A DNA stretch of 64,000 nt from Acridotheres tristis (taxonomy: Eukaryota; Chordata; Aves; Passeriformes; Sturnidae): NCBI GenBank assembly GCA_037013685.1, contig CM072891.1, forward strand, positions 15,662,501 through 15,726,500, in the 5' to 3' direction. This document shows, in pieces, positions 1-13,700 of this stretch. Position 1 is the first letter of the stretch; every line of letters starts with the position of its first letter. The translations under genes and the position numbers were made by a program. A model generated the notes under the pieces. It did no database searches. It had not been told where the DNA came from and saw only the letters and a program-made list of their open reading frames with translations.

Positions 1-3000
1 TTGGACACATTCCTCAGAAGAATTTAAAAACCCTGATCACAGATAATGACCTTCAAAGAATATAAGTGACATTAAGTATAAAATGTCAGTGACATTTTCA
101 TGAAAGATAATATTCTTCATCATATGTGGACCGAAATACAGGATATTAATATAATTCTCTGAATAGTGCAATTGCCAGAATTTTGGAAATCTATATATTC
201 AATATATTCTTGCTGTTTGATATGTGCAAGACTACATATTTTTAGTTTTCTGATTCTTAGAATTAATTTTTTGTGCATCTTTTGCTCATAAAGCTTGCCA
301 TTTTGTAAAAACACTGTGCAGAACTATTCAGATGAGTGTCACTGGTCTTGATCAAGACTCTGTGGATTGCCACAGGTATGTACAAGTTCTGTACATATGA
401 GTTCTGTATTTCTGTTGACAAGCCTGTACTACATTCAGGCTCTCAGGATAAAATTGTAGCATATAGATGTGGTTCCATGCTCTGAAGAACTGGTTGAATA
501 AAGACTGCTGAACATCTTTCTCCTCAACAGACATGGATAAAATGAGGTTTTAGAAAAAAAAAACCAAAACAAGTTTTAAAAGAAATTATGCCCTGGAGCT
601 GGAAACTAGGTCTGTGGAAAGCCTTTCCATAAACTCAGTTTTTACACAATACATTGTCAGGTATCAATAACTGCATTTGCTGTCAGGAGCCTCATTCCCC
701 AAGCAGCAAACATTAAAATGTGTAGATGTATCTTGTATGCCCACGATGGGATTTCTTTGGCTGAAATGTCTGATACCATTTCAGATGAAGCTGTTTCCAG
801 ATTGGAAGTGTTGGTTAGATACTCCTTATGATGGAATTGCAAGGGAAGAATACGGATAGAGAGTTTAGTTTTCTGAAAATGGAAGATGAAATTTCATTGT
901 AATAATGTGTTTCAGGCTCTGACACAACATGACAAAATCAGACCTCCCTCTTACTTCCTTATGTTACACAGTTTAGCATCAAACATATAAATACTGTTGA
1001 ATGTGCATAAAGAGATTAAGATAACACAGGCCAAAGTACATCAGTAAACAACTAAAAATTTCTTTCATCAATCTTTGATGAAATAAACTGAATGAAGATG
1101 TGAAATAAGAAGGAGTATTAAAAAACAGACAGAGTTTTGGAGCTATGGAGATCAGATCTCATAATGGATTGGATGTAAGTGCTATACAGGAACTGAGTAT
1201 CAAAAAAAAAAGTCTTTCAAAGAGGATTAAGTCTTGACAGGGAGAAATTCCCTAGACTGAAAAGAAAATTATTTATATATTTGGTTTTAAAAATATTTAT
1301 TGATTTAATTCTACTGCAGGTAGAAGCCTCTTGAAAATTTTTCATCTATCACCACTGGTTTTTGCATAAGCATTAAAGGAACATCCTGATGTTTTTGTTA
1401 GGTGGGGAATACAGATAACTTTGTCAACTGAAACAGTGGAATTTAAAAAGCAATACAATGAATATATTCTGCAAAGGTAAAATAAAGAAATGAGAACTAA
1501 TTTTAAATAGTGTTCAGGGCCAGGCGTGTTAAATGCTGTGTGATTGTGTGGGATGTGTCCTTCTGGAGCACACATTCCTGTGCAGACGTGACCAGCAGCC
1601 ACATCCATCAGTGGACAGAGGGGTCTCAGCATTCCACAGGTCTGGCTGCTGCTGCCAAGAGCAAGGAATGGCTGCTGGCACAGCCTGGAGCCAGCAGATC
1701 ACCTATCTTAACTAGCAGGCTTAGATTGTCCAGGAAAGAGGAACATCAAATTTTAAAGCTGTGAGGACAATTGCCAGCATTGGTACCAGATGTGGTTAAA
1801 ATCACTGTCTGACTGGTGCCATTTAGCACTGGCTATTCTGATGGCCTCTGCTACACTTTGCATCATTTTTGTCTTTTGCTGCTTGATATGAGGCAGAGCT
1901 GGCTTGTCCATCTCTTAAGTCAGTGTTTGCAGTGAAGTAATGACCTTTTCCTTGACAATGTACTTTATATTGCCTATCTCCAATATTATTTATTGGTTTT
2001 CTTGCCTTGAATTCCTTTGCAAGAAATTCTTCCAAAGACTCATGGTGATAGCATGGGCACAACCTGTTTTATTTCCTTCTAAGCTGTTGTATTTTGACCT
2101 TTCTTGTACATAAGTCTGCATTTGGAGATGAAGAGGAAAACAGAAAAATACATGAGGGAAGTAGGAGCTGCCTGCATTCTCTACCAATTTGTCTCAGGAC
2201 AGCCATGGCACTGGAACACAATAATCAGTGTGCAGATTTTTGACACCTTTTGCATCTTTAAACAACATACCACACACCAGTTTCCCAGTGATGGTTGTGA
2301 GAATTGATCAGTTACTGGGTACAGCTAGGCCAGGGAAATATATAAGGTTTACCTTAGCTCAGATACTATTCTGAGCAATTAATGTCAAGGAGCCAAGAAC
2401 TAAAATTAGAAATTTTAATACATAAACCCATCTTTTAAACAAAAAAAAAATAACAACTTTTCAAGCACAAACATATACACATCTCACCCACATGGAGCCT
2501 GTTACCATTACATGCTACTTACAGGCCATACCCAAAGCTCTGTAGGAGAATTTGTCTCCACAATTCCTCAAAGTAGCAAGATCAACCAGAACTCTGAGAT
2601 CTTGAGGGATTTTGGCACCATTCTCACTGCTGTCTTACTTGCCACATCAGATTTATATCACTAGTCCCTTTCATTTACTGTTGCTGGGTTCTTCCCCATT
2701 TTGGGTTCTAATCTGAGGAAGAGCCATTATTGCTTAATTTTACTCTCAGGCTAGACTTTATGATGTTTGGTAGACTTAGAAAAATCCAACACACGATTAA
2801 AAACCATATGTAAATTATGATAGCACACAAATAATTAATGTTAAAGGCTGTAGAAATGCAAAGCCAGTAAGGAAAAGGTGGAATCAATATCACCTGGTGT
2901 TCAGCACAACAGCTTTGTTACTATCTACATAACATTTCTTCAAAGAAATTGGTGGTCAGTGTTTGCTAAATGAACACTGAAGGAAAATAGAATAATGGGT

Positions 3001-3840
3001 AGTTGTTCAATGTATATTAAGCCTGAGGCTACACTTCATTCTGTGGAAACTTGTTTTGAATACAAAATGAATAGTTATTTAAATGGATTTTTGTAGTGTT
3101 CATTACTGCAGTTGCAGAGCTTTACACCACTGGCTAATTTATCTTCAAAAACATCATTTTAAAGATGGGTTATATATTCAGAGTATAAGTTACATGATCT
3201 ATACTGGTTTTGTAAATGTTTCCTGATTCAATTAATGGTGTTTGGTTTAGCCCATAGATCCCCTAATATTTTAAGTCTTGGACACTTGTAGGCAGCAGCA
3301 GGCACTGGACCTTGACACTCTCCATGTAAACAGCAAGGTGGCTGTCAGATTATCTGTGAGGGTCCTCGATTTGGAAATTAACTTCCTTATCAATTAATTG
3401 GTCTAGGACTCAGTTTCTTAGAAATCTAGACATGTTATAAAGCCTATCTAGTTTTTTGACTTCCATTTTTCTATTAAAGAAACTGAGGAAATAACTAGGT
3501 GAATTCCATGCAGTTAATTTAGCAAGTTATAGGCACTGTGAACAGATAACAATAGTTTGCTTATGAATACTGAATAAAACTCTATAAACTAATTTTAATA
3601 AAACTATGCTAACAACAATATGTAAATATTTATTCCAAAATTAACTATCCTTTTTTTTTGTCTATATTTTTTTTAATCCTTTCATTATCTTGTAGTATAT
3701 TTCACAAGTGTGTTTATATGTCAGAATACTTGCTAGAATAGGCTTTTGCAATCTATCATTTTAGGACAACAACTTTACAACCAAAGCTTTTTAATATGAC
3801 CCTATAATCATATTTGATACTTCATATTTCTCCTAAATAA
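1..3840. other. Anonymous AT-rich unique DNA
   Basis: No gene, RNA gene or recognisable transposon is visible here. The sequence is AT-rich with many stops in all frames; the longest open frames are under 100 codons. The stretch around 1510-1715 is more GC-rich than its surroundings (hexamers rich in CAGC and TGGC), and three short frames overlap there on both strands, which is what local GC enrichment alone produces. Short A runs occur near 1200 and 2440 and a T run near 3650. It could be intergenic or intronic; the sequence alone does not decide. Confidence 0.6.
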
Positions 3841-4000
3841 CAGTGCTCTCAGGCACACAGTGTGATTCCTGGGGATTGCTCTGGCAGTGTTCTCAGGCAC
3901 ATTCTGTGACTCTAGGGAATGTTCTGTGCATGGCTAAGGCTTGTACTCGATGACCCTTCTGGGTCCCTTCTAATTCAGAATGTCCTGTGATGCTGTAATG
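3841..4000 (+). mobile_element. CR1 LINE 3'-end fragment, 5' truncated
   Basis: The second half (about 3937-3998) reads like the 3' end of avian CR1 LINEs: a stretch resembling ttggactcgatgatcctt, then 'gggtcccttctaattcagaa', then a decayed tail 'cctgtgatgctgtaatga' in place of the usual ATTCTGTG repeats. This order puts the element on the plus strand with only its 3' end kept, as is usual for CR1, which primes reverse transcription at the tail and is mostly 5' truncated. The first half is two diverged copies of a roughly 44-bp unit (3842-3885 and 3886-3929), each starting 'agtgYtctcaggcac'. No coding capacity remains. The assignment rests on remembered consensus; the tail is worn, so this is an old copy. 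Confidence 0.75.
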
Positions 4001-7000
4001 AGCGGGTTTGGGAAATACAGCAGGCCTGACTTTTGTTTACAGCCTCAAATAAGCCTGACTCTGACCTTCAGGCAGAGGTGATCTTACATGTAACCGTGGT
4101 GCTGCTGCTGGCAATTAACACCAGAACAAGTAGCTTTGAATACTTCAAATAGCACACAGCAAAAAGAAACAATTTCAAGTGAAGGAATGGAATGAATGCT
4201 ACCTTTCCTCTTCACCTGCAATAACCAGGTTAATTTTTGTTCTATATTGTATGTCCAGCTCATCATGACTCAATACAGGCGACTCTCACTAGCTTTGGAA
4301 GAATTTATGCATATATTACTTCATAGAGATGATCAAGGGTTCTGAATTTATGACTCCAAAATATTTTTATTGCCTTATAGATTTCCTGTAGAAAGAATCT
4401 TATAATGTTAATATTTTAAGGGAAAATTATTAATATTTGCAATAAATTTTGACTATGAAATTTTTCTCATTGTGATGAGTTACTCAGGAATCTTTTTCTA
4501 AGTTCCTAGGGAACTGAGTGCTGCTGAGCTGAGTGCTCTAGACCTTTTGTACTACCACGTTAGCGTGCTGTGTTCTACTCTTTAAACTGTGCCTTTACCA
4601 TTAATTGTCAAAACAACTCCATGTTGAATACTGGGAGTTCTTTACAGCCAGGATACAGAACAAAACCTATTGTCTTCTTATTAGTTTTCCTATTAGCTTA
4701 AAAATCTTCTTGCAAGAATTATTTCTATTGTTCCTAGTCCCAAATTGATCAGCATGGTTTCATTAAATATATCAAGAAATAGTCAATGTGACAGGAAGTT
4801 AGTGAGATATATTGGAAATAAATGTATTTTTTGTTTTTGGGCATGGATTTGTGGTTGTTCTGTCTGGCTGCCTGTGCTCATGCATACTCATGGAATTGCT
4901 TTTAGGGTGTAGGACTTAAGCTTTTACTGAACTTGTGCTGGCTAAAAAAGGAAAACTTTAAGAAATAATTAATATTAACTAAAACAGAGAACACAGTGAG
5001 TTTAAATTAATTTGAAAACCAGTTTTTATACAAAGGTTTGCTTGATTTGTTGCCTGAATTTGTTGAATGACAGCACTTTTTTGTACAAGTTACACAACAA
5101 AATAGAGCCTTTCAAAATAGGTTCCTTACTTCTTTCTCTGCAGCTAATCTCAAAAACACTGACTATTGACACCAGCTCTACAGTCCATACACATAAAACC
5201 CATGTGCTTTAATCAGTCTCTGAGATGTGTCTATCTCCTCAGACACCTGCATCACCATTTAAAATATACAGTCTATGAACGGAGCAATCTCCACCTGCAG
5301 TCATCGTTGGCAAGTGAAAATTTCAGATAACAGTCTGATGATTTGCTACTTCCTATTCTCCTCCATCTTCAGATTGTCAAGACCTGGTTGTATCCATATT
5401 TGAAGCTTTGAATATTTTGATATTCAGAAAATGCTTTTAAGGATCTTGCAGTTCACATATAAAGCTGTGTAGGTCACACAGACATTGAACTTTGTCTCAT
5501 TAGAAATACAGGATCAGCTTTCAAGACCTGTCCACAACATTTTGTGTCATTCTATGTGGCTGTAAAATGATGACCAGATAAAATTTAAAGATATATTACT
5601 CACAGGATGTTCGAGTGAAAGCAGTCCTTAGAAGTGAAACGTGAATATAGCAATATTCTTTTTTTGGGGAAGGTTTTATTAAGATTTTAATCAATTTTTC
5701 ATTTAACAGCTCTGCCTAAATACTGTGACACTGCTGGTTTTGACAGCTCTGCTAGATTAAGTTCTTCTTCATTGCCCTCTCAACCCAGACTCTTCTACTT
5801 CACTCCAGATTCCTTTCTCTGTAGGTAACCAAGTCACCAATTCCATCAGCAGCTATGTTCTATTTTTAATATTGATTTAAGTACTTGTATGTTGAATATG
5901 TTATTTTTACTTCCTCATCCTCTGAATTTGTTGCTTCATTTCATTTGCAAAATAGTCCAAAGCCTCTGGTCATGGCTTTTGAGTTTTTTTTTTTTCCTCT
6001 CTCATTTTTTTTTTTTCTACATAAAAGATATATAGAGAACTTGGATTATCAATCTCAAAAAAGCTGCAGTTTCAATTAAAATGCCTCAAGATAATCAGTT
6101 AAAGTCAAATGCCCATCTAAGAAAACATCTCCCAAAAGACAAAATAAAATTTACATAAAAGTTTACTGTGTGTTTCTTTACTCCTCTTGAGGGAAAACCC
6201 TTAACACATCAAGCAAAGAATGTTATCTCAGTGTCTTTACAGAATAATCACTGATTTTAAGTGGAGGAAATACAGCCTTTCCACCTTACATACAGGTCCC
6301 AAGTTAAATAAGCTCCTACTTAGAGGAAAAATATGATAAAAATTAGCTAACAAGCACATTAATGCACAAATGAGTAAATTTCCTCATGTTTTTTTTTTTT
6401 TTTTTTCTTCTGTAACATCCAAATCAGTGGTCCTCTCTGGGCCTCTGATGTAGAGTGATGCAGACTCTCAGGAGCAGTGCCATTTCTGCTTTATTACAGC
6501 TTTTCTATAATGTTCACAATCTTCTCTAGCTCTTTGGGTGTTTTTTTATGAATGCATTCATTGTAGAAGATCAAGCCTGTTCTCTCTATAACTGTCCTCC
6601 TTGCTTCACTATTACAAGTTGAATTTTTCTTCAAGTTTGTGATATTTATGACACCTTCCATTTATATAATATTTTAATTTATGCTATGGATTGAAGATCT
6701 ATCTGTTATCTTTTACTGCCTATGAGTTTTTTCAAAGTCATTGTATTGTGCATCTGTTTGCAACCACATTTAAAACATTTCTGATGGAGAGTTTACTCTT
6801 CTGCTGAGTGCTGGTTCATGGCTTCTATGAAGAATTTCTCTGAGGTAATGGACCTATTGCAATCTGTTGGTGCTTGAAAACAGGTCTGTTAGCAATTGTC
6901 AAATGAATATTGCATGAGTCACTGCTTTGCATAACACAACAAGCAGTAAAACCCTTCTTTCTGTGCACCATTTTAATGTACAGATCATTATGTCTTGATA

Positions 7001-8750
7001 GGTGATGGAGGAGGAAGAGTTCAAAGCAGTATTACTATCTATGGTGTCAGAGATGGAGGAAAATTCCTGTTCATTTTCAGCAAAGGAATAGAATTGTGCT
7101 ACCTTCCTAAAAAAATTAGCCACTCTGAACTATCAGAGACTGCCTAGTTTACTCATGGAATGCAGCCAAAACAAGTCCTGTCTAAAAGAAATGGACATTC
7201 AAGAGCATTCAAGAGGAAGATCATTAATATTAAATAATCAAATACTGGGATTTTATTGATTTTATTTGTTACCATCCTCTTTAGCTATTACTTGATATTC
7301 TTCCACAGAAAGTCCTTACAGGAAATAAGCATGGTAGTTCCACAGGTAATTCGCTGTATATTAATTAGAAGCCTGCCTTGTATTGCCCTGCTTCATTAGC
7401 TGAATATTTAAGCAATAACTAGCATTAGAACATATTGTAATTCAGCCTCATTTATTTAATATCCTCCATGGAAAATAAGAATTTGGATAAAGTGTCCAAA
7501 GAAATGGGCTGGATAGTATCGCCCTTCAATGGCATCTGTCTGTCAAGCTCCCAGACTTCAGGTTTCAGTCCCTCATCCAGGGAACCACAAGAGACTTCAT
7601 TGTTCTCCACATTCAGAAATCCCTCGTGCAATTATGCCAGTTGTACTGCATGATTAACCTCCTCACTTTTGAAGGGGTTTTATTCTGTAAAGGTGTTCTG
7701 TACTCGTGCAAGGTTTGTAAGCAGTGCATAGGCAGGCTATGTTGTTAGCTGAAAGGGAAGGCAAGTATATTGTTATTTGAGGAAAAATTATCTCAGGCTC
7801 AGATGACTGACAAAAAGGACAGTGACACAGAGCACACCGTCACCAGCTGTCCCAGATAAATATTTTACACACATAGTGGTACTACATTAATATTGATAAT
7901 ATATTGATATTTCCCACATTTGCTGTATAAATTAATGAACCACTGGAGCAAACAGCCAGAAGGAGTGGGATGATTTGTCACTCTGTGGCTTCCTCAATTT
8001 GCTATCTTCCCAAGGCTATGCATTATCAAGAATAACAAATGGAATTCATATGGCTCCCTTATTAACATGCATTAGCTGCATCAGAGTGTGCCTCATGGTT
8101 GCTAGGGTCAGTTCAGGAGAATTCCATATCTTCAGGCAATCTTTCTCTTCCTTAAAGAGAACTAACAAATAATTACGACATCTCCAAAGAGAAAGCTTCT
8201 CAGTTTGTTTTTGGTTTCTTGTTAAATTGTAGAACAGGTTCAACCAATTCACTTGCACATGAAATTCATTTTACTGACCACCTTTGTCAAGTGGATATTT
8301 CCTATGGCACTTACATATAATTTGTATTTTCTAATTAGACTGCTTAGAAATAAACTAGATTGTCTACCACTTTTGGTCAGAATAGGTTTCCTGACTACTA
8401 GTACTATACTCTGTTCTTTTGGTTTGTGATATCCAAAGGGCTCCCTGTTTCTATACTGGGGTTTTGGTATGTTATTTTTCTGTTCATCTGTTTATATACT
8501 CTTTGCTATGTAGTCACGTTTACAGTACTAGGTGCTGCACAGGAGCATTGCAAGACAGCCCTTAGCTCAGTTTGTAATCTAGGGAAAAGATGGGGAAAGA
8601 GAAAGCTCTGTCTTACCACATGCATACACAGCTCAGTGTCACCTCAGAACACAACACAGTTTTCCTTGCTGCATTGCTAACCTCTTAGGAGAAAATTTTT
8701 GAATGAAGCATTCATAATTTTTAACCCAAAATTATCAAGTGATGGAAATG
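4001..8750. other. Anonymous AT-rich unique DNA with T runs
   Basis: No gene or transposon is recognised. T homopolymers occur near 5981-5995, 6007-6017 and 6389-6406 (18 T). Reading frames are all below 90 codons and fall in mutually overlapping frames. A frame at 7975-8172 covers a compositionally normal stretch but has no splice sites or family motif I recognise. The region could hold conserved noncoding elements; none can be asserted without alignment. Confidence 0.55.
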
Positions 8751-8754
8751 TCTC

Positions 8755-8882
8755 TTTTTTTTTTTTTTTTTTTTGTTTCGTGTGGATTTCAAGGGTTTGT
8801 TTGGTTTTTTGATTGTTTGAGGGTTTTGCTGTTTGGTTAAGGAGATGGGGTTTGGTTGCTTGGTTTGGCGGGTTTTCTTTTG
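8755..8882. repeat. Poly-T followed by T/G-rich low-complexity tract
   Basis: A run of 20 T (8755-8774) leads into about 100 bp of degenerate T/G sequence made of 'ggtttg', 'ggttttt' and 'gggtttt' pieces. The opposite strand is therefore A/C-rich, like the tract at 25188-25277 read on its plus strand. This could be an expanded and degraded poly(A)-like tail of a retrocopy on the minus strand, but no recognisable retrocopy body lies beside it, so I call it low-complexity sequence only. Confidence 0.85.
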
Positions 8883-10165
8883 TGACCAACCCAACTTCTA
8901 ATATTTAACTGTAAAAATCAACTTATATTTCTCCTCTCTCGGGCAAGAGTTGGAAAAGTGAATGCTTTTACTAGTGATTGAGCTACCTGTGAAGAATGAA
9001 CTACACATATGCAATCAAGCTAAGCAATTCAGCACAGTTCTACTATTGGCTTGATTTAATTGTTTTTACAGACAACTTATGGCTAATGAAGATTTTTAAT
9101 CATAAATGTTACCGTGTAATTTGATGTCTGTGTGGAGTGTGTCAGATTTCTCTATATTCTAGAGGCTTCTCTTATTCTGCTAAACATTTTCAGAGCTCAT
9201 TAGCACATTGTGTGGATATGATTACACTTTCAGTTGGCACAGCATTTTCTTGTTGATTGCAGGGTGGTAAACAGCTCCCTTTGGTGCCTTTTCCTCTCAT
9301 CTGGAGCACAGAACCTAACTGTTGTGACCACTTATGTGACAAATTTGGCAGATGCAAGATCCCAGATGGAAAGCTCTCAAATTTGTGTTTCCAGTGTAGC
9401 ATCTGGGTATATGATTGGCTTCCTGGCTGACTCCTTAGAAGATCTCCTGGGCTGCCTTTACATATTTTCCAGTTATAACAGCTACAGTTATACTAGGCTA
9501 TTTGACAGGACCTCCTCATTTGCATCATCTATTGAAGTTATAACTTCCTTTAATTATACACACATACCCTCCCCCAATTCTGTTATCTAAAATTTTCATG
9601 TTGACTGGAGAGTTAGGTTATTTGAATCTGCAACTGTTCTGCTCCACTGTTGAGAATATGCCTGTCAGTTAGAGGTCATATTTCATTCTCTTCTAGGATA
9701 GTTCACAGGATTAATAATTTTAAATACGCAATAACTTCACTGAGACTAAAGTAATTTTTCCAGATTTGTTCTGATACCACTGTTTAGTGTCTGGCTCTTC
9801 TGTTGATGAGGGTCTGTTTTATTATCATCTTTTTAGAGATTTAGTTTTATTCTTTTCAATAGTTGGCCATCCTGCATTAATTGCATCTTGTATATACTGA
9901 CAGTTGTTTATATCTAGTATTATATTAAGGTCCATTTCATGGCTCAAAGTTTGGCTTTCCAGGTATGATATAAACCTGAAAACTTATCTCTCTTGCTTGC
10001 TAAAGATCTCACAGCATTATTTTGCAAGAATAATATGTTACCATCAGCTTCTTGTATAAACTGCAGTTAGCTTAATTACATTCTGTCTTCCTAAATTCAT
10101 TCTGTAGTATCATTTTGGTAAGTCATTTTTCACTTTCAGTCTTAAAACCGTTGTGCAGCACTGCT
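8883..10165. other. Anonymous unique DNA
   Basis: AT-rich DNA with no recognised gene. A 118-codon plus-strand frame at 9234-9590 opens on TTG, not ATG; its first in-frame ATG is about 40 codons in. I see no family motif, and no poly(A) signal or splice context that would make it an exon. Confidence 0.5.
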
Positions 10166-10714
10166 TTATGCTGTTAAACATCTGCTGTATTCCACCCCAG
10201 TGGTGTTTGATTCACCGGTAGATGAAGAGATTGCTGTGTGCCTGATATATAGTACACTTTGGTATCCTCTGGGATAAATATAAATGCAACGTCTTATAAC
10301 AAATCTGCAGTCACAGAGGGTTTTGGGGTTGTCACTATGTTGCAAGTCACAGCATTTCTGAACATCACAAGCAACAGTGATGGGACAGTAGAAGCAGCTT
10401 TTGAATGCATCTGACTCTAAGAAAAAAGAATTTGTAGAAATAGGAATTAGGGCATGCAGCTGAACAGCTGTTATCCCAACGCTTAGAAGACTTTGCAAGA
10501 TTTTCTGACAATACTGATTCTTACCATTCTCCTGACACGAAACTTCCCTGGATGCTTCCTGAGAGAAGGAAGCGCCTTGTGGACCATGGAATAAAACAGA
10601 TCTGCCCAAATCCTCCTTCTTCTGAATAGCTGAAATTTCTGTGAACAAACTGGATGGCAGTGGTGTACCCCCAAGTATTACACTTGGAAACTTCACATTT
10701 TTCATTACTGCCAC
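10166..10714 (-). other. Longest open frame in window, anonymous, possibly chance
   Basis: The frame is open for 182 codons. The first codon at 10714 is GTG; the first ATG is at 10705, giving 179 residues. I do not recognise the product. The C-terminal half is cysteine-rich (a cluster near residues 107-140 with several Cys in Cx2C and CC arrangements). There is no signal peptide, transmembrane segment or known domain I can identify. On the same strand a good splice-donor-like site (ATG|GTAAGAA, at 10524) and an acceptor-like site with a pyrimidine tract (ttcttttttcttag, AG at 10418-10417) lie inside the frame, so the Cys-rich half could instead be a separate exon starting at 10416. A frame this long is uncommon but not impossible by chance in 64 kb. 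Alternatives are a chance frame, a decayed retrocopy or an unrecognised exon. Confidence 0.15.
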
Positions 10715-13700
10715 AACAACAGTGCTCTATCTATCCTGGTAAAAACAAAGATATTATGAGATGGTTGTTTGCCTTTGATTTTCATAAGTACTTGGAATTG
10801 GTGAATACCATTCCTAGACCACGACACCGTGTTTCAGGGAGAATGTGACACTTGTCCCTTAGTCCATTGGAATGCAAGTCACACTAGCATGGTGACAAAT
10901 TCTAGGTTAAAAACTTACCTGTAAAATTGGAAAGAATTTGGGATATCTTAGATATGCAGGAATGATAACAACTAGATGCTCTGTAAAATGATGGCACTAC
11001 TTATAAATTAAAAACTTCTGCAATACAGTGAGACAAATCCATAAAATCTAGTACTTATCATGGAGTGTAGTTCATAAAATTATTTTGCTGCCCATAGAAA
11101 TTTTAAGCAGTCTTGCTAGTGATGTGTTTAAATTACAAATGAGAAACTTAATTCCAGCTGCTTAAATAAATATTCTATCTTTCTTAAAACAGATCATAAA
11201 TTAATTTCAACTTGCTTGCACACTCTATAGCCTACAGTTTAGGACTTGTAAATCTACATATATATGCAGCCTAGTAATGTGTCAGATGGGATCCAAAGAG
11301 AAAATAATGACAGCTTAAGTAGTACTGGAAAGCCAATAATACACACACACCACTATTTAAATTAGGATTCAAATGTGCCTGTTAAACTGTTGATTAAAGT
11401 AGCTCAGGAGATGCCATACAGAATGGCTGAGATAATAAATGCCAGATAAACTATTGGTAGATGCAAGGAAACGTGTAAGAAGGGAGGGAAAAGCACTGCA
11501 AATTGTTACTTTGTTCCCAAGCTTAATGCACACCAGAACTAAATGCATTTTATTTGTTATAATGGCCATGTCTTTGTATAGTACAATAAAATGCTACATT
11601 TCAGCGTATGCCATGATGTAATATGCTACAAATGTAGAATACATCAAGGAGTATCTAGACTCAGTAGGCTGTTCAAATGATAATAACCTTGATTTAAGGA
11701 ATCCTTTTGTTCTCTTAAGCATTGCAGGAAGGGAAAAGGGTGAGAGAAACTCCAGGAGCTTGGCAAAGACATTTTTCATTATATTCTATAAGTCTTCCCT
11801 TTCCTTCTTCTTTAAATATACTGACAGACAGACACTATGATACATTGATCCATATGTTACTTTTCTTCAGCCAACATAAAAGGGTGGAAATGTACTGATG
11901 ATTAAATCTTCAAAAGTAATAGTGGTTTAGAAGTTCAACTGGATTTGGTGCAACTTATTTGAACCATTTGGACCTCATAAGTCTCTCTAATTAAACTTAG
12001 AGTGAACTTATTTTCTTCTGAGAACTCCAGTCCTTTCCTACTGAATATATGACAGGAGCAGTGGCTCTCATTTTCTCCCTAATTTTAAATTATTCTTACT
12101 GAACCAGGTTACAACTACTGCTATAGGAATAATAATATGTACAATGAACAAAGCTTATAGCCTAAAGGAGAAGAAATAAAGCTTTTATTTCTTAAAAGTT
12201 ATTCCTAAACACATATATATTGATTATAGGAACTTAGCAGGCTTTGTTAACTAATGAAATGTCCAAGAAGACATAGTTTTCTTTATTCTTTTTCCTGGCT
12301 TCCACCTAAGCACACCTATCCACACACATTGTATATACATTTGTGTTTACGTTTCCTACTTTACATGAAAAAGGGAACGAAATTTCATGGATCTGCTTTC
12401 TCTTTATCTCTCTGCCATTAGGCAGGAGGCACCTTGGGGCTGCTTGCAAGTAATGATGGGAAGAAGCTCCTTGGAGAAAGGGTAATGGAGTTGCAAACAG
12501 ACATAACTTAAGAGGATTGTGTGTCTTTATGAAAAAAAAAAAAACCACTGTGCTACATTCTTAACATCTTATGGGCCTATAATTCATTATATAATGTACC
12601 TTGTCAAACAACTTTGTTGGATGTAATTTTGTCCAAAAGAGCTCTCCACGGAATTTCTCCATAAAAGCAGCCCCCATACTTATGGCTTGTTTGTACTCTA
12701 CTTAGCAGTGTGTTAAATTAAAATTTGGTTTTAAGGCTCAATTCAGATTTAAGTGAAACAACACTTGTGATTAAAATCTAAAGTGACAAATTTCACTTTA
12801 ACAATCCTAGTTCCATCCTAAGAGTTTCTATGACATGACAAAGTACTTGCACATCAGTAAAATTATTTTTTCCGAATGAAACGTTATATTTTTTTATGAT
12901 GAATTAAACAAAATTTATATTAATTTCAGAATTTCGTTACACAACACATTTGTTCTGAAGTTTGTAACCATGGCAAGAAGTCAGTTAGAGAACGCCAATC
13001 CTTTCAGTGTTAAAACTAATCAGTCTTAATATGATGGTTGCAAAATTAAATCACAATTTATAATAAAATGTGTATAATTCATTATGAGAGGAACAGGATG
13101 TCCTTGTAAATATCAGCATTCATAGAAATTATTTGTGTGTGGATAATGGAATATTGGCTCAACAAATGTTTTGTGCTGCAGAGCTGAGACTTCAGGCTAC
13201 AATACTCTGTCAAAGACAATTTTGAAGGCAATGTTGTATCTCAGAATTTATATTTAATAAATTCATCTAAGCGAGATAACTAATTAATACACTTGCAATT
13301 AGGTGAGAGGAGATTACTAATTTTTAAACTACAAATGTAGAATAATAAATTAATCAGAAGATGCAAATACATTTTTATAAATTTCTTCTCCTGACAATTT
13401 TTGCAATTTTGAGCTCCTGATGAAATAAATTTAAATCAGCATATCTGCTGTAAGAGAAAAACAAAAACAAAAACAAAACAAAAAAACCCCCAAATCAGAT
13501 GCCTATTAGTATTAAAAGGCTGGGAAAATTAGATTCTAGTATATTTCAAAACCTCAGAAACTAGGAAGTCCAGAAATAATTCTTATTTTCTTTTAAAAGA
13601 TCTTGAGAACATAATGAAATCTTCATTATTGTGAGAAATTTGCCAAATACAACCATGATTCCTAAAAAACCCCTCTAATATTTACCTCCAATATCAGTTT

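Noticed and set aside
2326..2350. TATA-like 'aaatatataagg' as a promoter
   Set aside because: An isolated AT-rich match is common in this AT-rich window, with no CpG island, initiator or downstream gene.
8755..8774. Poly-T as the tail of a processed pseudogene on the minus strand
   Set aside because: No gene-like body or target-site duplication is seen on the side where the retrocopy should lie.
9234..9590. 118-codon plus-strand frame as an exon or gene
   Set aside because: It opens on TTG, has no acceptor/donor pair that I could place at its edges, and has no recognisable motif.
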